In this document: piece after piece, positions 1 to 11,109 of the stretch | Layout: each line of letters opens with the position of its first letter | Position numbering within the stretch: the first letter of the stretch is position 1 | Assembly: GCA_015499995.1 (NCBI GenBank) | Contig: JADNRV010000316.1 | Coordinates: forward strand, 1-55,593 | Source: Flammula alnicola | Lineage: Eukaryota; Basidiomycota; Agaricomycetes; Agaricales; Strophariaceae | Reading direction: 5' to 3' | Length of the DNA: 55,593 nucleotides | Notes under the pieces: model-generated | The model's database searches: none | What the model was told of the DNA's origin: nothing | The model's input: the letters and a program-made list of their open reading frames with translations, nothing else | Translations under genes and position numbers: made by a program

Positions 1-159
1 TATATAACAGGAAAACGAGAAGGACCGCACGAACCTGGTTTAAACTCAACCATTAGCATTACGGCGTCGGATACTACAGCATATCATAGATACGAATTTA
101 CATTTTACGACTAAAAGGCATGTACTAAACGAACGATCTGAAAATTAATTTTAATGGTC

Positions 160-691
160 CTAGTTGCTAGTACGACTATCATTCAGGCGACCTTCTGGTT
201 CGGGAGGTTCCAAATAGTCCAAAATGTGTACTTCTTTCTCCTTCAGTAAGAGACACAGCCGATCGCTGAGCGCAGAAAATTCGGAATCGTAGATATCACG
301 GCCTCTATGGGGTCGGGATAATGTCGCAGCTTTGACTTCGGAAAAGTCGCCTACGACCTCTCCCCTCGGGTCCGCGACCAAATGGCAGATGACCTTTTCA
401 GCTGCAGACGCCATACACAGAGTGTCGCCACAGTATTGAGGTTCTGTGCAACCTGTCATGGATCGTAGGATCGAGGGCGACATCCTCACAAGTACCAATA
501 ACAACAGGAATGTTTCTTGGAATCAGAGGATCTCCGGCGACACCAGTGCTTCTGATTTCCTGAAGAACAAAGTTTTCTTCGTTGATGGCGCAGAAATCTC
601 GCGGTAAATCTGAATAGGAAGTGACCTGGACAACACAATATGGGTCAGTGAGCGTACCACTTAATGAATTTACCAGCGTCAACCGTGACAA
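160..691 (-). CDS. Hypothetical protein fragment, possibly C2-like, probably with an intron
   Basis: Two overlapping minus-strand frames look like consecutive exons. The upstream frame (691 to about 398) contains TDPYCVVQV, which resembles the Asp-Pro-Tyr strand common in C2 domains. The downstream frame (about 504 to 160) ends after an acidic leucine-rich stretch with LEPPEPEGRL. An intron starting near 504 (gtacttgtgag) and ending at about 410 (ctgcag) would join them. No ATG begins the first frame at 691, where the codon is TTG, so a further 5' exon is likely. Function is unknown. The C2 idea rests on one short motif only and the model is tentative. Confidence 0.3.
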
Positions 692-1221
692 AGGCTTGTG
701 TTGCGTTGAAGTGATGGTGGCGATCGTGTATGAAATTATGGGGGGATATTCAATATCCAGAAGCGATCATAGCCTGTTGCTACAATAATGCTGTCTTCAT
801 TTGTGGAGGCCTATACAAAGTTCAGTTCATTCATATGAAGGGGGAAAAGGCATACAATGTATACATCAGTAAGGTTGTCTCTAGCACGAAGGTTCCACGT
901 CATCGCCGATTATTCACATCGCATGGCCTCAGATAACCTATGGGGTTGATCAACATGTCTACTCCCAAGCTTTTTATGCACAAAGTTGTGCCTCGGGAGA
1001 CAGGGTTTCAACGACGCGAATGTTTCCGGCCTGGTATTCTCTTAGCTGAAGTTGTGGTGGATCAAATGCGCTTCACGTTAGCTCGTAGACTGGCCAAGGG
1101 AGAAATTCTGCAATATTAATAGTGATGCATAAAGGGAGAACTTTGCGAGAAACCTGGAAGAATTCACAAGACCGTCCACCGTCCTACTTATGTAAGTACT
1201 TTTGCGCGGCCATCACCAAAG
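692..1221. other. Intergenic stretch, no supported gene
   Basis: Only short open frames occur here, with no recognisable motif and no convincing splice structure. Part of it may hold the missing 5' end of the gene at 160-691. Nothing else is seen. Confidence 0.5.
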
Positions 1222-3523
1222 TTACGGCACTTTTTGCCATTTGGAGGCGACCACATGTTAACCGGAACCTGCAGCAACGACCGAATGCTGTGCAAGCCAA
1301 GCAGTCATGGCCTTGAAACCCAAGAAGACGCTGGAAAAGTAAGATTTAAACGTTAAACGTTAAACAAGAATCGCTGCGCTCTTTCCCTCACCCTCGAACA
1401 AGGCGAAAGGTTCAGTGCATTAGCGTTGAATCCGGCTTCGATTTCAACATGGTCTTTCTGGATCGTTTCCTATTACCTCCAAACAGGAATGTCTTGTTTT
1501 CACCCTACCGTCCATCGATATTTCTCCTCTGTGTCTTGATATTTTGGAGCGGATTTGCCGTCATATCAGAGGCCATTATCGCGCCGCTGGCTATCCTCTA
1601 CTCTCTTACGACATACGGCCCAACCATGCATTTCGCTATGCAATCGATTGTCCGAACAATCCGTGGATCGCACACTGCAGAGTCTGACGTGAAGAAGACC
1701 TCCTCGCGGGCAGTGACGTTGGCCTGCATATGGATCGCCACTCTGGCGATGCACGTATGCTTTTGGTGGACGGAACGCAGTCACGGTAGTTGGGCAAGCA
1801 TATACCTTCTTCCAACGTTCCCGGGATCCCAAGCAACCATCGTGATTGTATCCATTGCTGCGCGGTCCGTAGTGGATATTCGCATGAGGAAGAGGGAGGG
1901 TAGGTTAAGGATAATTCTCGATGAGGAGAATGTCGCGTGAGTGGATATCTGCCTTGGACTTTCCCGGACTGTCTAAAGAAGTTCTTGCAGACAGGAACAA
2001 ACACTTCCCACACAACCTAACGAGTCGAACCCGAACGATGACGATGCACCTACAGGTCATGAGACAGAAGCGGCGCACACAGTACACCCCGCGGTCACAG
2101 CCATTTATCAACCATCGATTTACCTCCTCGTCGTATCCATTGCTCTGACCGTCTGTACTATAGTCATTGAGACTCTCAAAGTCTTTCCACACGCAATTGT
2201 TGTTTCAGGAGCTCTTTCGATTCAAGCTTACATCCCCACTATTCTCTTGCAGTTTTATACGATAACTCGAATCGCACGAGGGTTCGAGCAAACCCTGAGC
2301 GATGCCAGCAGGCTTGGTGGCTTCTCATTTGAGCTTGTAGGGCTATGGTTGGGGACGAGAATGCTTTATATCTGGCTCCGACCGCCTTATGCCAATGGTA
2401 ACCGTCTCTGGATCGGAGCTGCCAAGGCTTTCTGGATCGGAGCTGCCGAGACTCTCTTGATAATATACTTTGTCGTGCGGTACAGCAGGAGCATTTATCA
2501 AGAGAGAAGACGGCGGAGTATATTGGGTCTTGATGAGCCGGAGACGGTGTAAGTTCTATCACTCATCCATGCGAATCATGCCTTTGCTGACTGCTGTGCT
2601 ATAGGGGAGATGAACCCGTCCAGCCAGCGTGAGTCCACGTAAAGGTATAGAATGAGATTTTACGGAAGCTCATTTCAACCTTTACAGGAATGACCCCTTA
2701 CCTACGCAGGAAGGGGAACCTCCTGCGGAGCTCCCTGCCTCGTTCTTCTACCACCCCTCCATATTCATCCTCATCCCATCAGTCCTATTATCCGGGGCAT
2801 GCATCTACATCGAATCGCGGGCAGAACCAGCCATCGGAGCGCCAATGTCGCTCATCGTCTACGCTCCAACCATTTTCATACACACATACCTCATCGTGCA
2901 ATGGTTCTACAGGACATCCGCGACCACTCAGAAAGTCAACAAGGCGACGGAGCTGTCGTTACAGCTGTGCTTCATCTGGGTCCTCACACAGGCGTTCTAC
3001 ATTCTCGTTTGGCCTGTAAGCCAGTACCTCAACCCGAAGGTGATGGATCCACGACTCAGGTGGCCGGAAGTCATTTTGATTGTGTATATTGCTGCACGGT
3101 ACACCAGAAATGGGTACGTTAGAGGGTCGGGTGCCATCGCTCTTCCACCTGACGAAGACCTTGCTATTCCTGCGGTCGGTGCGTAAAGTGCTTTTTCGAC
3201 CTTGGTTGTCATAGTCTTGATGTGCTTCACTCTTTTAGAAGTTTCGGATCCTGAGGCCCCGCCACCTGCTGAGCTAGTAGAATGATGCGGTAGATCCACA
3301 TTTAAAGTCAACTACTAGTATGCCTTACATTTTTAATGGGAAGGTTCTTCAATACCCATATGTATTTCTCTATTTATTCTTGAAGGATGTTTCAGAAATA
3401 TCATTACGGACCAATTCGGTGGTAGTACAAGGCAATTTTGAAGTTTCGTGTTCGCTTGAAGTAGACGGAAGCATCTTATTTATCAGGCCAAAGTTCCATC
3501 CACTACCAACTCGCGGATACGGT
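1222..3523 (+). repeat. Left arm of a large inverted duplication
   Basis: This 2.3 kb segment matches the reverse complement of 11110-13385 from the shared ttacggcactttt near 1221 to the shared cgcgagttggtagtgga near 3521. The match covers promoter, all five exons and introns of a membrane-protein gene, its 3' flank, and the last bases of the neighbouring DUF1857 gene. Intron positions and splice sites are kept in both arms. Differences are scattered substitutions plus a few in-frame indels. The spacer between the arms is about 7.6 kb. Confidence 0.9.
1449..3285 (+). CDS. Multi-pass membrane protein with three tandem four-helix modules (copy 1)
   Basis: Five exons (1449-1936, 1991-2548, 2605-2628, 2688-3178, 3239-3285) join to an exact frame of 535 residues with GT-AG introns. 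The third exon is only 24 nt. The protein looks like 12 membrane helices in three repeats starting near residues 22, 204 and 381. Each repeat opens with PSIF or PSIY, has a Glu at the end of its first helix, and closes with an Ala-Arg or Tyr-(Ser/Thr)-Arg stretch followed by basic residues. Acidic and proline-rich linkers separate the repeats. I do not recognise the family; transporter or receptor-like roles are guesses. The ATG at 1449 is the first good start and is kept in the second copy at 13181. A local WIGAA repeat near residues 315-330 is absent from copy 2. Confidence 0.8.
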
Positions 3524-4078
3524 TGATTGTATGCTCTACTCCAGGGCCTATTGCCGCGTTGAGGTCTTTTGCGGAGGGTCGCTCGCCCGCTGGCAGATTC
3601 GATGTGAACCCAGGAATTCCACCAGCGAAGGAGAACGTGAGGATCATCTCATTGTCTTTATCGTAAGATACCGTGTTGGTGATGCGTATGCCGGTAGATG
3701 AAGCATCAAAATACGCCTGGATAACACAAGAAAGAACTGTAAAGATCGTGCACGATGAGAGGAAGGACTCCGCTTACAATGGTACCCTCGTATAAGTCTA
3801 TTTCTTCCTGCATTACTAACCCATCTCGAAAAGTCACTGACCGAACAACCTAAACAACCACGATCTCTTTCATTACACCAGAGAATTACACAAAGTTCAC
3901 GTATACTGACCTTATTCCCAGTATCGCTGATGATCTCACAGGCTGTTATCGGTGCCACGAACCCTATTGGCTGGCGCACTTTCTTCTGCAGACCCTTCCA
4001 CACCTGTTCTTCCGTCAATTTCGGAGAGACTCCTGGAGGATTGACTTGTCTGGAGGCCGCGAAATTGAGCTTGTTCAT
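3483..4078 (-). CDS. DUF1857 family protein (SRPBCC-like fold)
   Basis: Three exons (4078-3911, 3849-3778, 3716-3483) give an exact frame of 157 residues with two introns of about 60 nt. The layout matches the fungal DUF1857 family: an N-terminal Pro-rich stretch with LTEEQVWKGL, a central VRSVTFRDGLVMQEEI strand pair, and a C-terminal helix around GVEHTINRIREL. Members are predicted to have a START/Bet v 1-like ligand-binding fold; their cellular role is mostly unknown. The last 50 bases or so lie inside the left arm of the inverted duplication, and a broken copy of this tail sits at about 11110-11170. The aldehyde dehydrogenase gene lies upstream on the same strand. Confidence 0.8.
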
Positions 4079-4673
4079 GGTACGACGGTCGAGTATGCGT
4101 CAGGTGTTCAGAGTCTTGATGAGACGTGAAGGTTGTTAGATAAGATTGAAGTCAGACCCCTAAGAATGTCTCAAGTGTATTCTTATAACTAATATAAGTC
4201 TGTGGGTTTGCACCCGGTTTCGCGGTCCATTCGGGTTTGGCGGTCTATGACGATGCGACTGTAGGTAGGTTCACCAGCTTCTCGACAAAACTAAAATAAG
4301 GCCTGACTCCATACACCCCAAGGCTCTTATGGCAATACCGATATACATATGCATCCAGAAAATCAGAAATTAAAACGATCTCGTCATCAGTATAATTTAA
4401 ACGCAAACATCTGCCAATAACCTCGTACCCAAACCACAACCACCGATGTCCATACTTTCGGCACCAAGCCCACACCTGCGCACTTAACACAACCTCCTCC
4501 ACACCTCTTCATTTCGTCGTCCTGGTATGCTGATCCTAGCGGGTATTGAATATTTTCAGGATAAAAAGGCCGTCCTTTGAAACTCGAATAATGTGCGCAA
4601 GTAGACGAATGGTGATAATACATATAAACAGATTTCGAGAGCGAGACAGAGATGAATCGACGAAGGTCTGCGT
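4079..4673. other. Intergenic region between DUF1857 and aldehyde dehydrogenase genes
   Basis: It lies downstream of the aldehyde dehydrogenase stop and upstream of the DUF1857 start, so it should hold the terminator of the first and promoter of the second. Short minus-strand open frames here show no recognisable motif and I do not call a gene. Confidence 0.4.
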
Positions 4674-7334
4674 TCACGACGACATCTTCAGCCTCGACGT
4701 CAGTCCACCAGCAACAGCGACGGCAAGAGCCAGAATGAACCATTTGCCCCACCATTTAGTCGTTCCCGCTGCGGCAGGAGGGCCAGTCGGGCGAGCGGGG
4801 AGAGAACTCATGAGGCGGAGCGTTGCGTCGGCTTTGGAGGTCTGATTAAGTCCTAGTCAGACAGATATGAAGGGTAAAAAGAGAAGAAAATAGCTGACGT
4901 TGTACGGCGGAAAGCGGAACTTCAGGATGATGTCAATCCTATGGAGTTATGAATGTAAGTATAATGAGGACAAGATAAGCATTATTTAGAGTAGCGCACC
5001 ATCCAGGCGAGTCCATCGATGCGCGGAAATGGGTGAACATATCGAAGCTGAACTTTCCGGTGTGGTTTCCGTCTACAGTACGAGAACTTTTATTAGCAGA
5101 GGCCTAAGAACAGAAAATAATAGAAGAAAAATGCATACATCCACTTGGCCCGACGCCTCCGAAGGGCAGCCCCTCAGCTTTTTGAGAGAAGAATCGAGTT
5201 AGCACGCGTATATACTTCAATACCAAGCACAACTTACCTCCGGGATGGATGACAGTCTCATTCGCGACGACGGCACCGCTCTGGGTCCTGTTGTATACTA
5301 CAAGTCATAATATGTGAGAAATCCGTCATGAACTCGAGTGGGTTGTGTGATGGTACCTTGGCTCTTGAATTTCTTATCTTGAGAGAAGACGTAGAGGGCG
5401 AGGGGGTGATCACTACACGAACGAATATCAGTTCCAAAAGTCGACGAAAAGAGAGGAAAAGAAAGAGGAGACGTACCGCTCGTTAACAAACTTGATCGCC
5501 GCATCCAAGTTCTCAACAGGAACGACAGGCAAAAGAGGCCCAAAAATCTCCCTACAACGAGCGAACGACACATCACAGACCACTCAAAATGGAAAGAGAG
5601 CATAAAACGCACTCGCTCATCAATGAATCATCAGCCGCCACATCCTTCACCAACGTGGGGGCGATGTACTTGTTCTCCTTATCCACCTGGCCACCAAACA
5701 CAATCGTTCCTTTCGTCTTCTCCAGCAACCCCGCAATGCGCGCCGTTGCTTGGGGTGTGACGATACGGCTGTAGCTTCCAGGTGCGGCAGATCGCTGGTC
5801 GGCGTCGGGATAGAACTCTTCGTATCTGCATTGGTTGAAAGGAGAAGGGTGATGTCAGTAGGTGTTTGTGACAACAGAAAGGATGGGTGATAGTGCGACG
5901 ATGTGATGAGGTAGGTAAGTTGACGTACGTCTCCTTGAGTGCCTCGCAGAATTTGTCCTGGAAGTCCTTTGGGACGAGGATATAATCGGGCGCGACACAA
6001 GTCTGGCCTGCGTTGACCACCTTGCCCCACAAGATACGCTTCGCGGCCATCTTGAGGTCGCATGATGGGTCGATGATGACAGGGGATTTTCCTTGAAGCA
6101 AAAAGGTCGATGTTATGTTCGAGATGAACAAAAGACAAGAAATAACGCCTACCTCCAAGTTCAAGCGTAATCGGGGTCAGGTACCTGGCAGCAGCAGTAG
6201 CCACCACCTTAGCGACTCTTCCACCACCTGAAGGCATAGAATGACAATAACTATAAATAACCTCTCAAACGAATCTGATCAGCGGACACGCGTACCGGTA
6301 TACAAGACTGATCCGCGAGCACGATAGAGAAGAGAAGGCAAAAATGAGACGGAATCCATTAACGCCGAAACGTGCAACGAAGAATGGAAACGCACTGTGA
6401 TCCCACTGCAGTTCGAGAAGCTATAAATGCATCATGTCAGCACTTGTCCAATGCAGCCATGTTCTCGCGAGAAACACACCTTGGTAGTCTCCGGAATGGC
6501 ACCATTAACGACCCGCACGACATCTTTGTCGAGGTACTTCTCCAACAGCTCCGTCATTAACGCACTCGTAGCAGGAGTCGACTCGGAGGGCTTCAAGCAG
6601 GCCGTATTGCCGGCAGCGATGGCGCCCGCCTAAAAGCCATATCCACTCAATACATCTCCTCCATCCTGTCCGTATGTAAATTCAGCACTCACCAAAGGTC
6701 CCAAAGTCAACCAAAGCGGATAGTTGAATGGGCTGATAATCAACACCGTTCCCTTGGCTTCTTTCCTGATGAGTGGGCGCATGGGGGAGAAATTTAGGTT
6801 GAACGGAGGTTTGGTGGGCTTGGACCATTTATCGACGCCGGCAAGTTGTGTTGCGGCCTCGCCTATGGTCGGTACGATCTCGAGCCTGCAAAGCTACATC
6901 AGGCCTCCTTTCTTCCAACGAACACTCAACCTAACTCACATGCGACACTCCAAAACAGGCCTACCCAAGTCCTTGTTCAAGGACTCTTCGAAGCGCGTGA
7001 TGTTGTCCTTGAGCATGTAGATGAGCTGCGTGAGCTGGTACTTCCTGTATGCGATCGACTTGAGCTTTCCAGAGGCGAATCCGGCGCGCAGCTCATCGCG
7101 AATCTGGTTTGGGATGATAGAATTTGAGCATTGTGGTTGTTAGAGTAGAAGTGCTCAAGGGTGCCCGTCCCAACCAGCTTCGACTTTGCTTTCGCCGCAC
7201 GTCGAAGAAGAACCGACCTCAGCGCACCAAACAGCAACAATACGCGTCCCACAGAATGGAAAAATCACACGAAAAGGCAGCATGCAACGCACCCCTTCGA
7301 TGTCCCCAACGGATGTATACACAAGTTCAGACAT
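4674..7334 (-). CDS. HFD1: Fatty aldehyde dehydrogenase, ALDH3 family, C-terminal membrane anchor
   Basis: It should oxidise long-chain fatty aldehydes to fatty acids with NAD(P)+, at a membrane. Sixteen exons close to exactly 515 residues: 7334-7293, 7103-6940, 6885-6693, 6629-6480, 6420-6396, 6307-6296, 6227-6153, 6091-5929, 5825-5613, 5551-5477, 5412-5357, 5297-5238, 5177-5139, 5072-5000, 4938-4899, 4841-4674. Visible motifs are [26 protein letters not shown] with the catalytic Glu near 218, NAGQTC with the nucleophile Cys near 252, and [10 protein letters not shown]. The hydrophobic stretch [13 protein letters not shown] at about 494-506 is followed by a short basic tail, as in tail-anchored yeast Hfd1 and animal FALDH. 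The length is normal for the family. One exon is only 12 nt. Confidence 0.92.
6296..6307 (-). other. 12-nt microexon of the aldehyde dehydrogenase gene
   Basis: The bases TCTTGTATACCG, flanked by gatcag upstream and gtacgc downstream, supply the residues that complete DHILYTG between exon 5 (ending GATCAC A) and exon 7 (starting GT GGT GGA). Leaving it out removes the conserved ILYTG of ALDH3 enzymes. The total coding length closes in frame with it. Confidence 0.85.
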
Positions 7335-9487
7335 TTTGTTCCTCTTAGCCTTCCAAACGCCTTCGAGAACTTTTAATTAATAACCTGAGCGAGCGCGGTT
7401 ATGGATGGTAGCTGGGACAGTCGTTAGGTTAACGCGGGGACACCTTGGTAGATTGTGAGATTAGGACTTGGAGGGAACAAGACAAAAGAAATGAAGCAAG
7501 ACAGCGACAGGGGTTGAAAACGTTGAAACAAGTTGTGACCGTGTTACGGCAAGTCCGGCCGGCAGACTTACATTCCCGCCCGCCCGGTAACGCATCAGTC
7601 AGCGCCTCCAAATCCACAGCCTGCAGGACCCAGGACGCAGTCCATAAACCACGAATTCACGAGCTCGAAACCGAAACCGGAATTGAAACTCACGAAAGAA
7701 ACGAACCGCACAGCAAACTTTCAAGATTCCGAGTCCGTCGTCGTAAGAAACGCAAAAGGAAAGACAACTGCGCACGCAGCTTACATCGGCAAATGCATCA
7801 TACTATATGTGGTTGGGACATGCAAAATTTTGATGGTTCATTTATCCTGAGCCAGAAACTTAAGATTATCCCTTAAGATTGCAAATATGGGTTCTTAAAT
7901 GCAATTCACGTCTTCTATAAAAATCCCAAATTTTTTGAATGAGAAGTGGTATGGTCAGGCAATGACCAAGTTTCGATGCCAAAAAACCAGTGATGCAAAT
8001 GGCTGTCACGACCGTGTCACTATGGGATTTTGATGCCTGTGACCGCCGCGCTCCCTGCCATTTTTGTCACGCCTTTTTGTGAAAGCTTGTATTCATGCAC
8101 TTACCCTCAACGAATGTCTCTACAAATTAGTATACGAGACCTTATTTGTAATTAAGACACGACTGTGCCAAATGAGCGGAGGTCAAGTGGAGGCATCAAA
8201 TACTTACACTACCCAAAAATCACACATTTTTGTATCTCCTGCGCTGTTCACACAACCAACAAGCGATTCAAACATGTGAAGTGTCTTTAATATACTCTAT
8301 ATATATGCCTGAATTTTCCCGAAGCTCAGAATTGAGGGGACATGTCCGCAGAGCAAATTTTGCATGTCTGGTACCTTTGCATGTCCCAACCATATATAGT
8401 AGTACATATCCACGCTTATATCTCTCACAGACGACGCCTTGGCTTGTGATTGACCCTCACCGGAGGACGTGACCACATGATGGAAATTTATTGATTCTAC
8501 ATATGACTCATGGTCGCATGACCCCGCTAGCCAGTCGTGAAGCAGCCGCGTGCTGACGTTCCGAGTCACTCGATGTAACGCCTGGTAAGTATGTATCGTC
8601 CACGGTTCATTGAGTTTCGCCGGATCCGGTACATAAATTCTCGAGCTCGACAATGGCATCGACCTCGGGGAAGCCACAAAAGCTTTGTCAACCAGACAAT
8701 CTCTAATTATTCATCTTCCAATTTCAAGTCTCCCATTGGCATCGGTCTGACTCCTGAGCGCTGAGCAACAAGCGCTTATCTCAGACCACCTTAGGCTAGT
8801 GCGGAAGCGGCGCCTGATCGGCGATGAGGTGACGCGTCCGGAAACTTTCCCTGCCGAACACAGCTTATGATGTCATGTTAGTGCATTACAATGGATGTTC
8901 ACGCCAATTATTGGCAGACTCAAAAGGTTCGCTAGATAGATTTGTCAGTATGAAATACTTAGACGAGAAACGACAAAATTCGACTGACATTGCGTGAAAC
9001 CTTCCCCAAACTTCCCAAATATGTTGTCTTCTCTCACCTCCTGCAAAATCGACACATGAAACAAATAAGGCGCACCAATTTGTATATGCCAGGTCCACTG
9101 AGGCGCTGGAACATCTGTGGCTGTGCGCACGCCTGACCTCTAGCGCCCATCAAACAGCGCCCAAGCAATCAGAACACAGGATGGCTTCACTCGCTCTTCT
9201 ATGTCCACCATCTGATAGGTCGAGAACGGGCCAAGGTTCACCCCACGAAATAGCCGCCTATTCTTAACCCATGACGCAGTTGACTCCAAACTTCCAAAGA
9301 CATCATCAACTGCGAATATTAGGCGCGTAGTTAGGCGAACATCGTAAGTCCAAGTCCGGCATAACAGCAGCAAAACATCTCATACTTTTATTCAACATGA
9401 TTAGGCGTCAAAGGGCATAATAATCATATCAAGAAAAAGTATGGACACACTGATGGATCAGAAACACGGACATGCTGCGAAGCGTAG
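7335..9487. other. Long intergenic stretch, no convincing gene
   Basis: This 2.1 kb holds the upstream region of the aldehyde dehydrogenase gene and several short open frames. Minus-strand frames at 8297-8677 (about 120 residues) and 8945-9373 have partly plausible composition and could be exons of an unknown gene, but no motif or frame-closing splice model was found. The 5' end of the Ser/His-rich gene that follows may lie near its right edge. Confidence 0.35.
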
Positions 9488-10762
9488 CGGCGCGAAGGGC
9501 TTCCTCCACATCCTCTTTCATACAAAAAACTACGCGCCGGTGTCCTTTACAATCCGTACTACCCACTCTACCAGGAGTCCCCGCCGTCATCATCCAGACA
9601 CTACGTCGAGCACCTCCACCTAAACACATCAGCTGAGGCATACGGACCATATGAGCAATTATCCGCTGGTATATTATACAACCCCAGTTCCGCATCCCAC
9701 GAAGTCGACCCGCCGTCTTGGCCCAACCATGGAGGGGAGAACGTCCTTCCCAGTATATCAGCATATGATTCGCACACGGGCTATTACCCCTCGTCTCCAA
9801 CCCATCCGTTCAATACCACACAGGATCCATCCTACCGACTCTCTCACTCTGCAGGCCATGAAGGACAACATCACCCGTCGCACCACACGGCCGCTTCTGG
9901 ACAGTCCGTGAAGCAGGCGCCGGCGAAAGAATCCTCGGACTCCTCAACGACCGTCCATGGAAGTACGAAGGGGGAGTCGCCACGCGACGATGAGATGCAC
10001 GAGCACCATCTCCAGACTCAGTTGCCAGCAGAATCATTCCATCCGCCATCCTCCATGTATCTTGGACAGGAGGAGCCCATGCAGCGACGGAGTGTCCATT
10101 GGAGTGCATCCACTATGAATCACCGCCAACCCAGTCGTTCTAATTCATCCTCATATCCCAAGGAGGGATACTACGCACTCATACCCCCCATCACCCATCT
10201 GCATCCGAGTCGGACATCCACCATCAGCGCCGTCAGCCGTCAGCCCTCCACCTCGCACCCGCGTAACGCCAACGGGCCAGCTTCAAGTCCCAGCGTTCAT
10301 CCGCATCCCAGTCAATCGTCGACTATCAGCCACCAATCCTCCGTGCATCCGAACCAACTCGACGGACCCACCTCAAATCCCAGCATTCAACTGCACCCAA
10401 GTCGCGCGTCCACCATCAGCCATTCGAGTACCTCCAGGTCGCATTCCGACCAAAACCACGCCAACGGGCCCATGAATTCACATTCCAGAGTTTACCTGCA
10501 CCCAGGTCGCGCGTCTACTCATACAATCAGTCAGCATTCGCATCCTTCCTTGCATCCAAAGCATGGAAATAACACACCTGCGCCCTCAACTACCCATTTC
10601 CGTCCGAGTCGCGCCCCGTCCGCTGTCAATCGTTCGAATGCATCCATGCATCGCAATCAAGGAAACGACACGCCCATTGACACCGGCAGTGTCTATCAGA
10701 TATCCACCGTGCAGCCTAGCACCCCGGGTCATAACGAGAGTGATGGCGGATGGAGAGGGTGA
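9488..10762 (+). CDS. Ser/His/Pro-rich repetitive protein, 5' end unresolved
   Basis: One frame is open from just after a stop at 9485 to a TGA at 10760-10762, about 420 residues, with protein-like composition through most of it. There is no ATG in this frame before about residue 165, so the start must come from an upstream exon or the gene is broken at its 5' end. The N-terminal part is Tyr/Pro-rich (NPYYPLYQESPPSSS). The C-terminal 250 residues contain imperfect repeats of about 25-30 residues built around LHPSRASTIS, with Asn-Gly linkers. No transmembrane or catalytic motif is visible; it is predicted to be disordered. Function unknown. Confidence 0.5.
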   Translation, partial: RREGLPPHPLSYKKLRAGVLYNPYYPLYQESPPSSSRHYVEHLHLNTSAEAYGPYEQLSAGILYNPSSASHEVDPPSWPNHGGENVLPSISAYDSHTGYYPSSPTHPFNTTQDPSYRLSHSAGHEGQHHPSHHTAASGQSVKQAPAKESSDSSTTVHGSTKGESPRDDEMHEHHLQTQLPAESFHPPSSMYLGQEEPMQRRSVHWSASTMNHRQPSRSNSSSYPKEGYYALIPPITHLHPSRTSTISAVSRQPSTSHPRNANGPASSPSVHPHPSQSSTISHQSSVHPNQLDGPTSNPSIQLHPSRASTISHSSTSRSHSDQNHANGPMNSHSRVYLHPGRASTHTISQHSHPSLHPKHGNNTPAPSTTHFRPSRAPSAVNRSNASMHRNQGNDTPIDTGSVYQISTVQPSTPGHNESDGGWRG

Positions 10763-11109
10763 CGGTGGTCATCGTTCGTGAATAAGCATGTAGGCATGGA
10801 TGATGAGGCCACTGCTTCCGAAAAATGAGGAAAAAGCAAGATGAAGTTCAATGATTTACTTACTATGTAATTGTAAAAGGTATAAATGTGCAAGTCCAAT
10901 AACTCTCCGAATAGGATGGGAGCAGGAAGTAGTGTATATCAATAGAGTGAGGGAGAGGGGTATATGAAGTACTTGACACGACACAAGTTGAAAAGTTCAG
11001 AACACTCGAAAAGTAAATTTCTGCCACTTGAGTTCGAACTGAATCCGGGCCGGGACGCGTGATGAGGCCTTGAGGACGCAAAAAAGAATATCTGAGATAT
11101 TCTTTTTTG
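10763..11109. other. Intergenic stretch before the right inverted arm
   Basis: No gene is seen. A perfect short inverted repeat (aagaatatct-gagat-attcttttttg, about 11080-11108) sits at the border of the right arm and could form a hairpin or mark the duplication junction. Confidence 0.4.

Noticed and set aside
730..936. 68-codon plus-strand open frame near the left end
   Set aside because: No motif, no splice context and no paralogue; compatible with chance.
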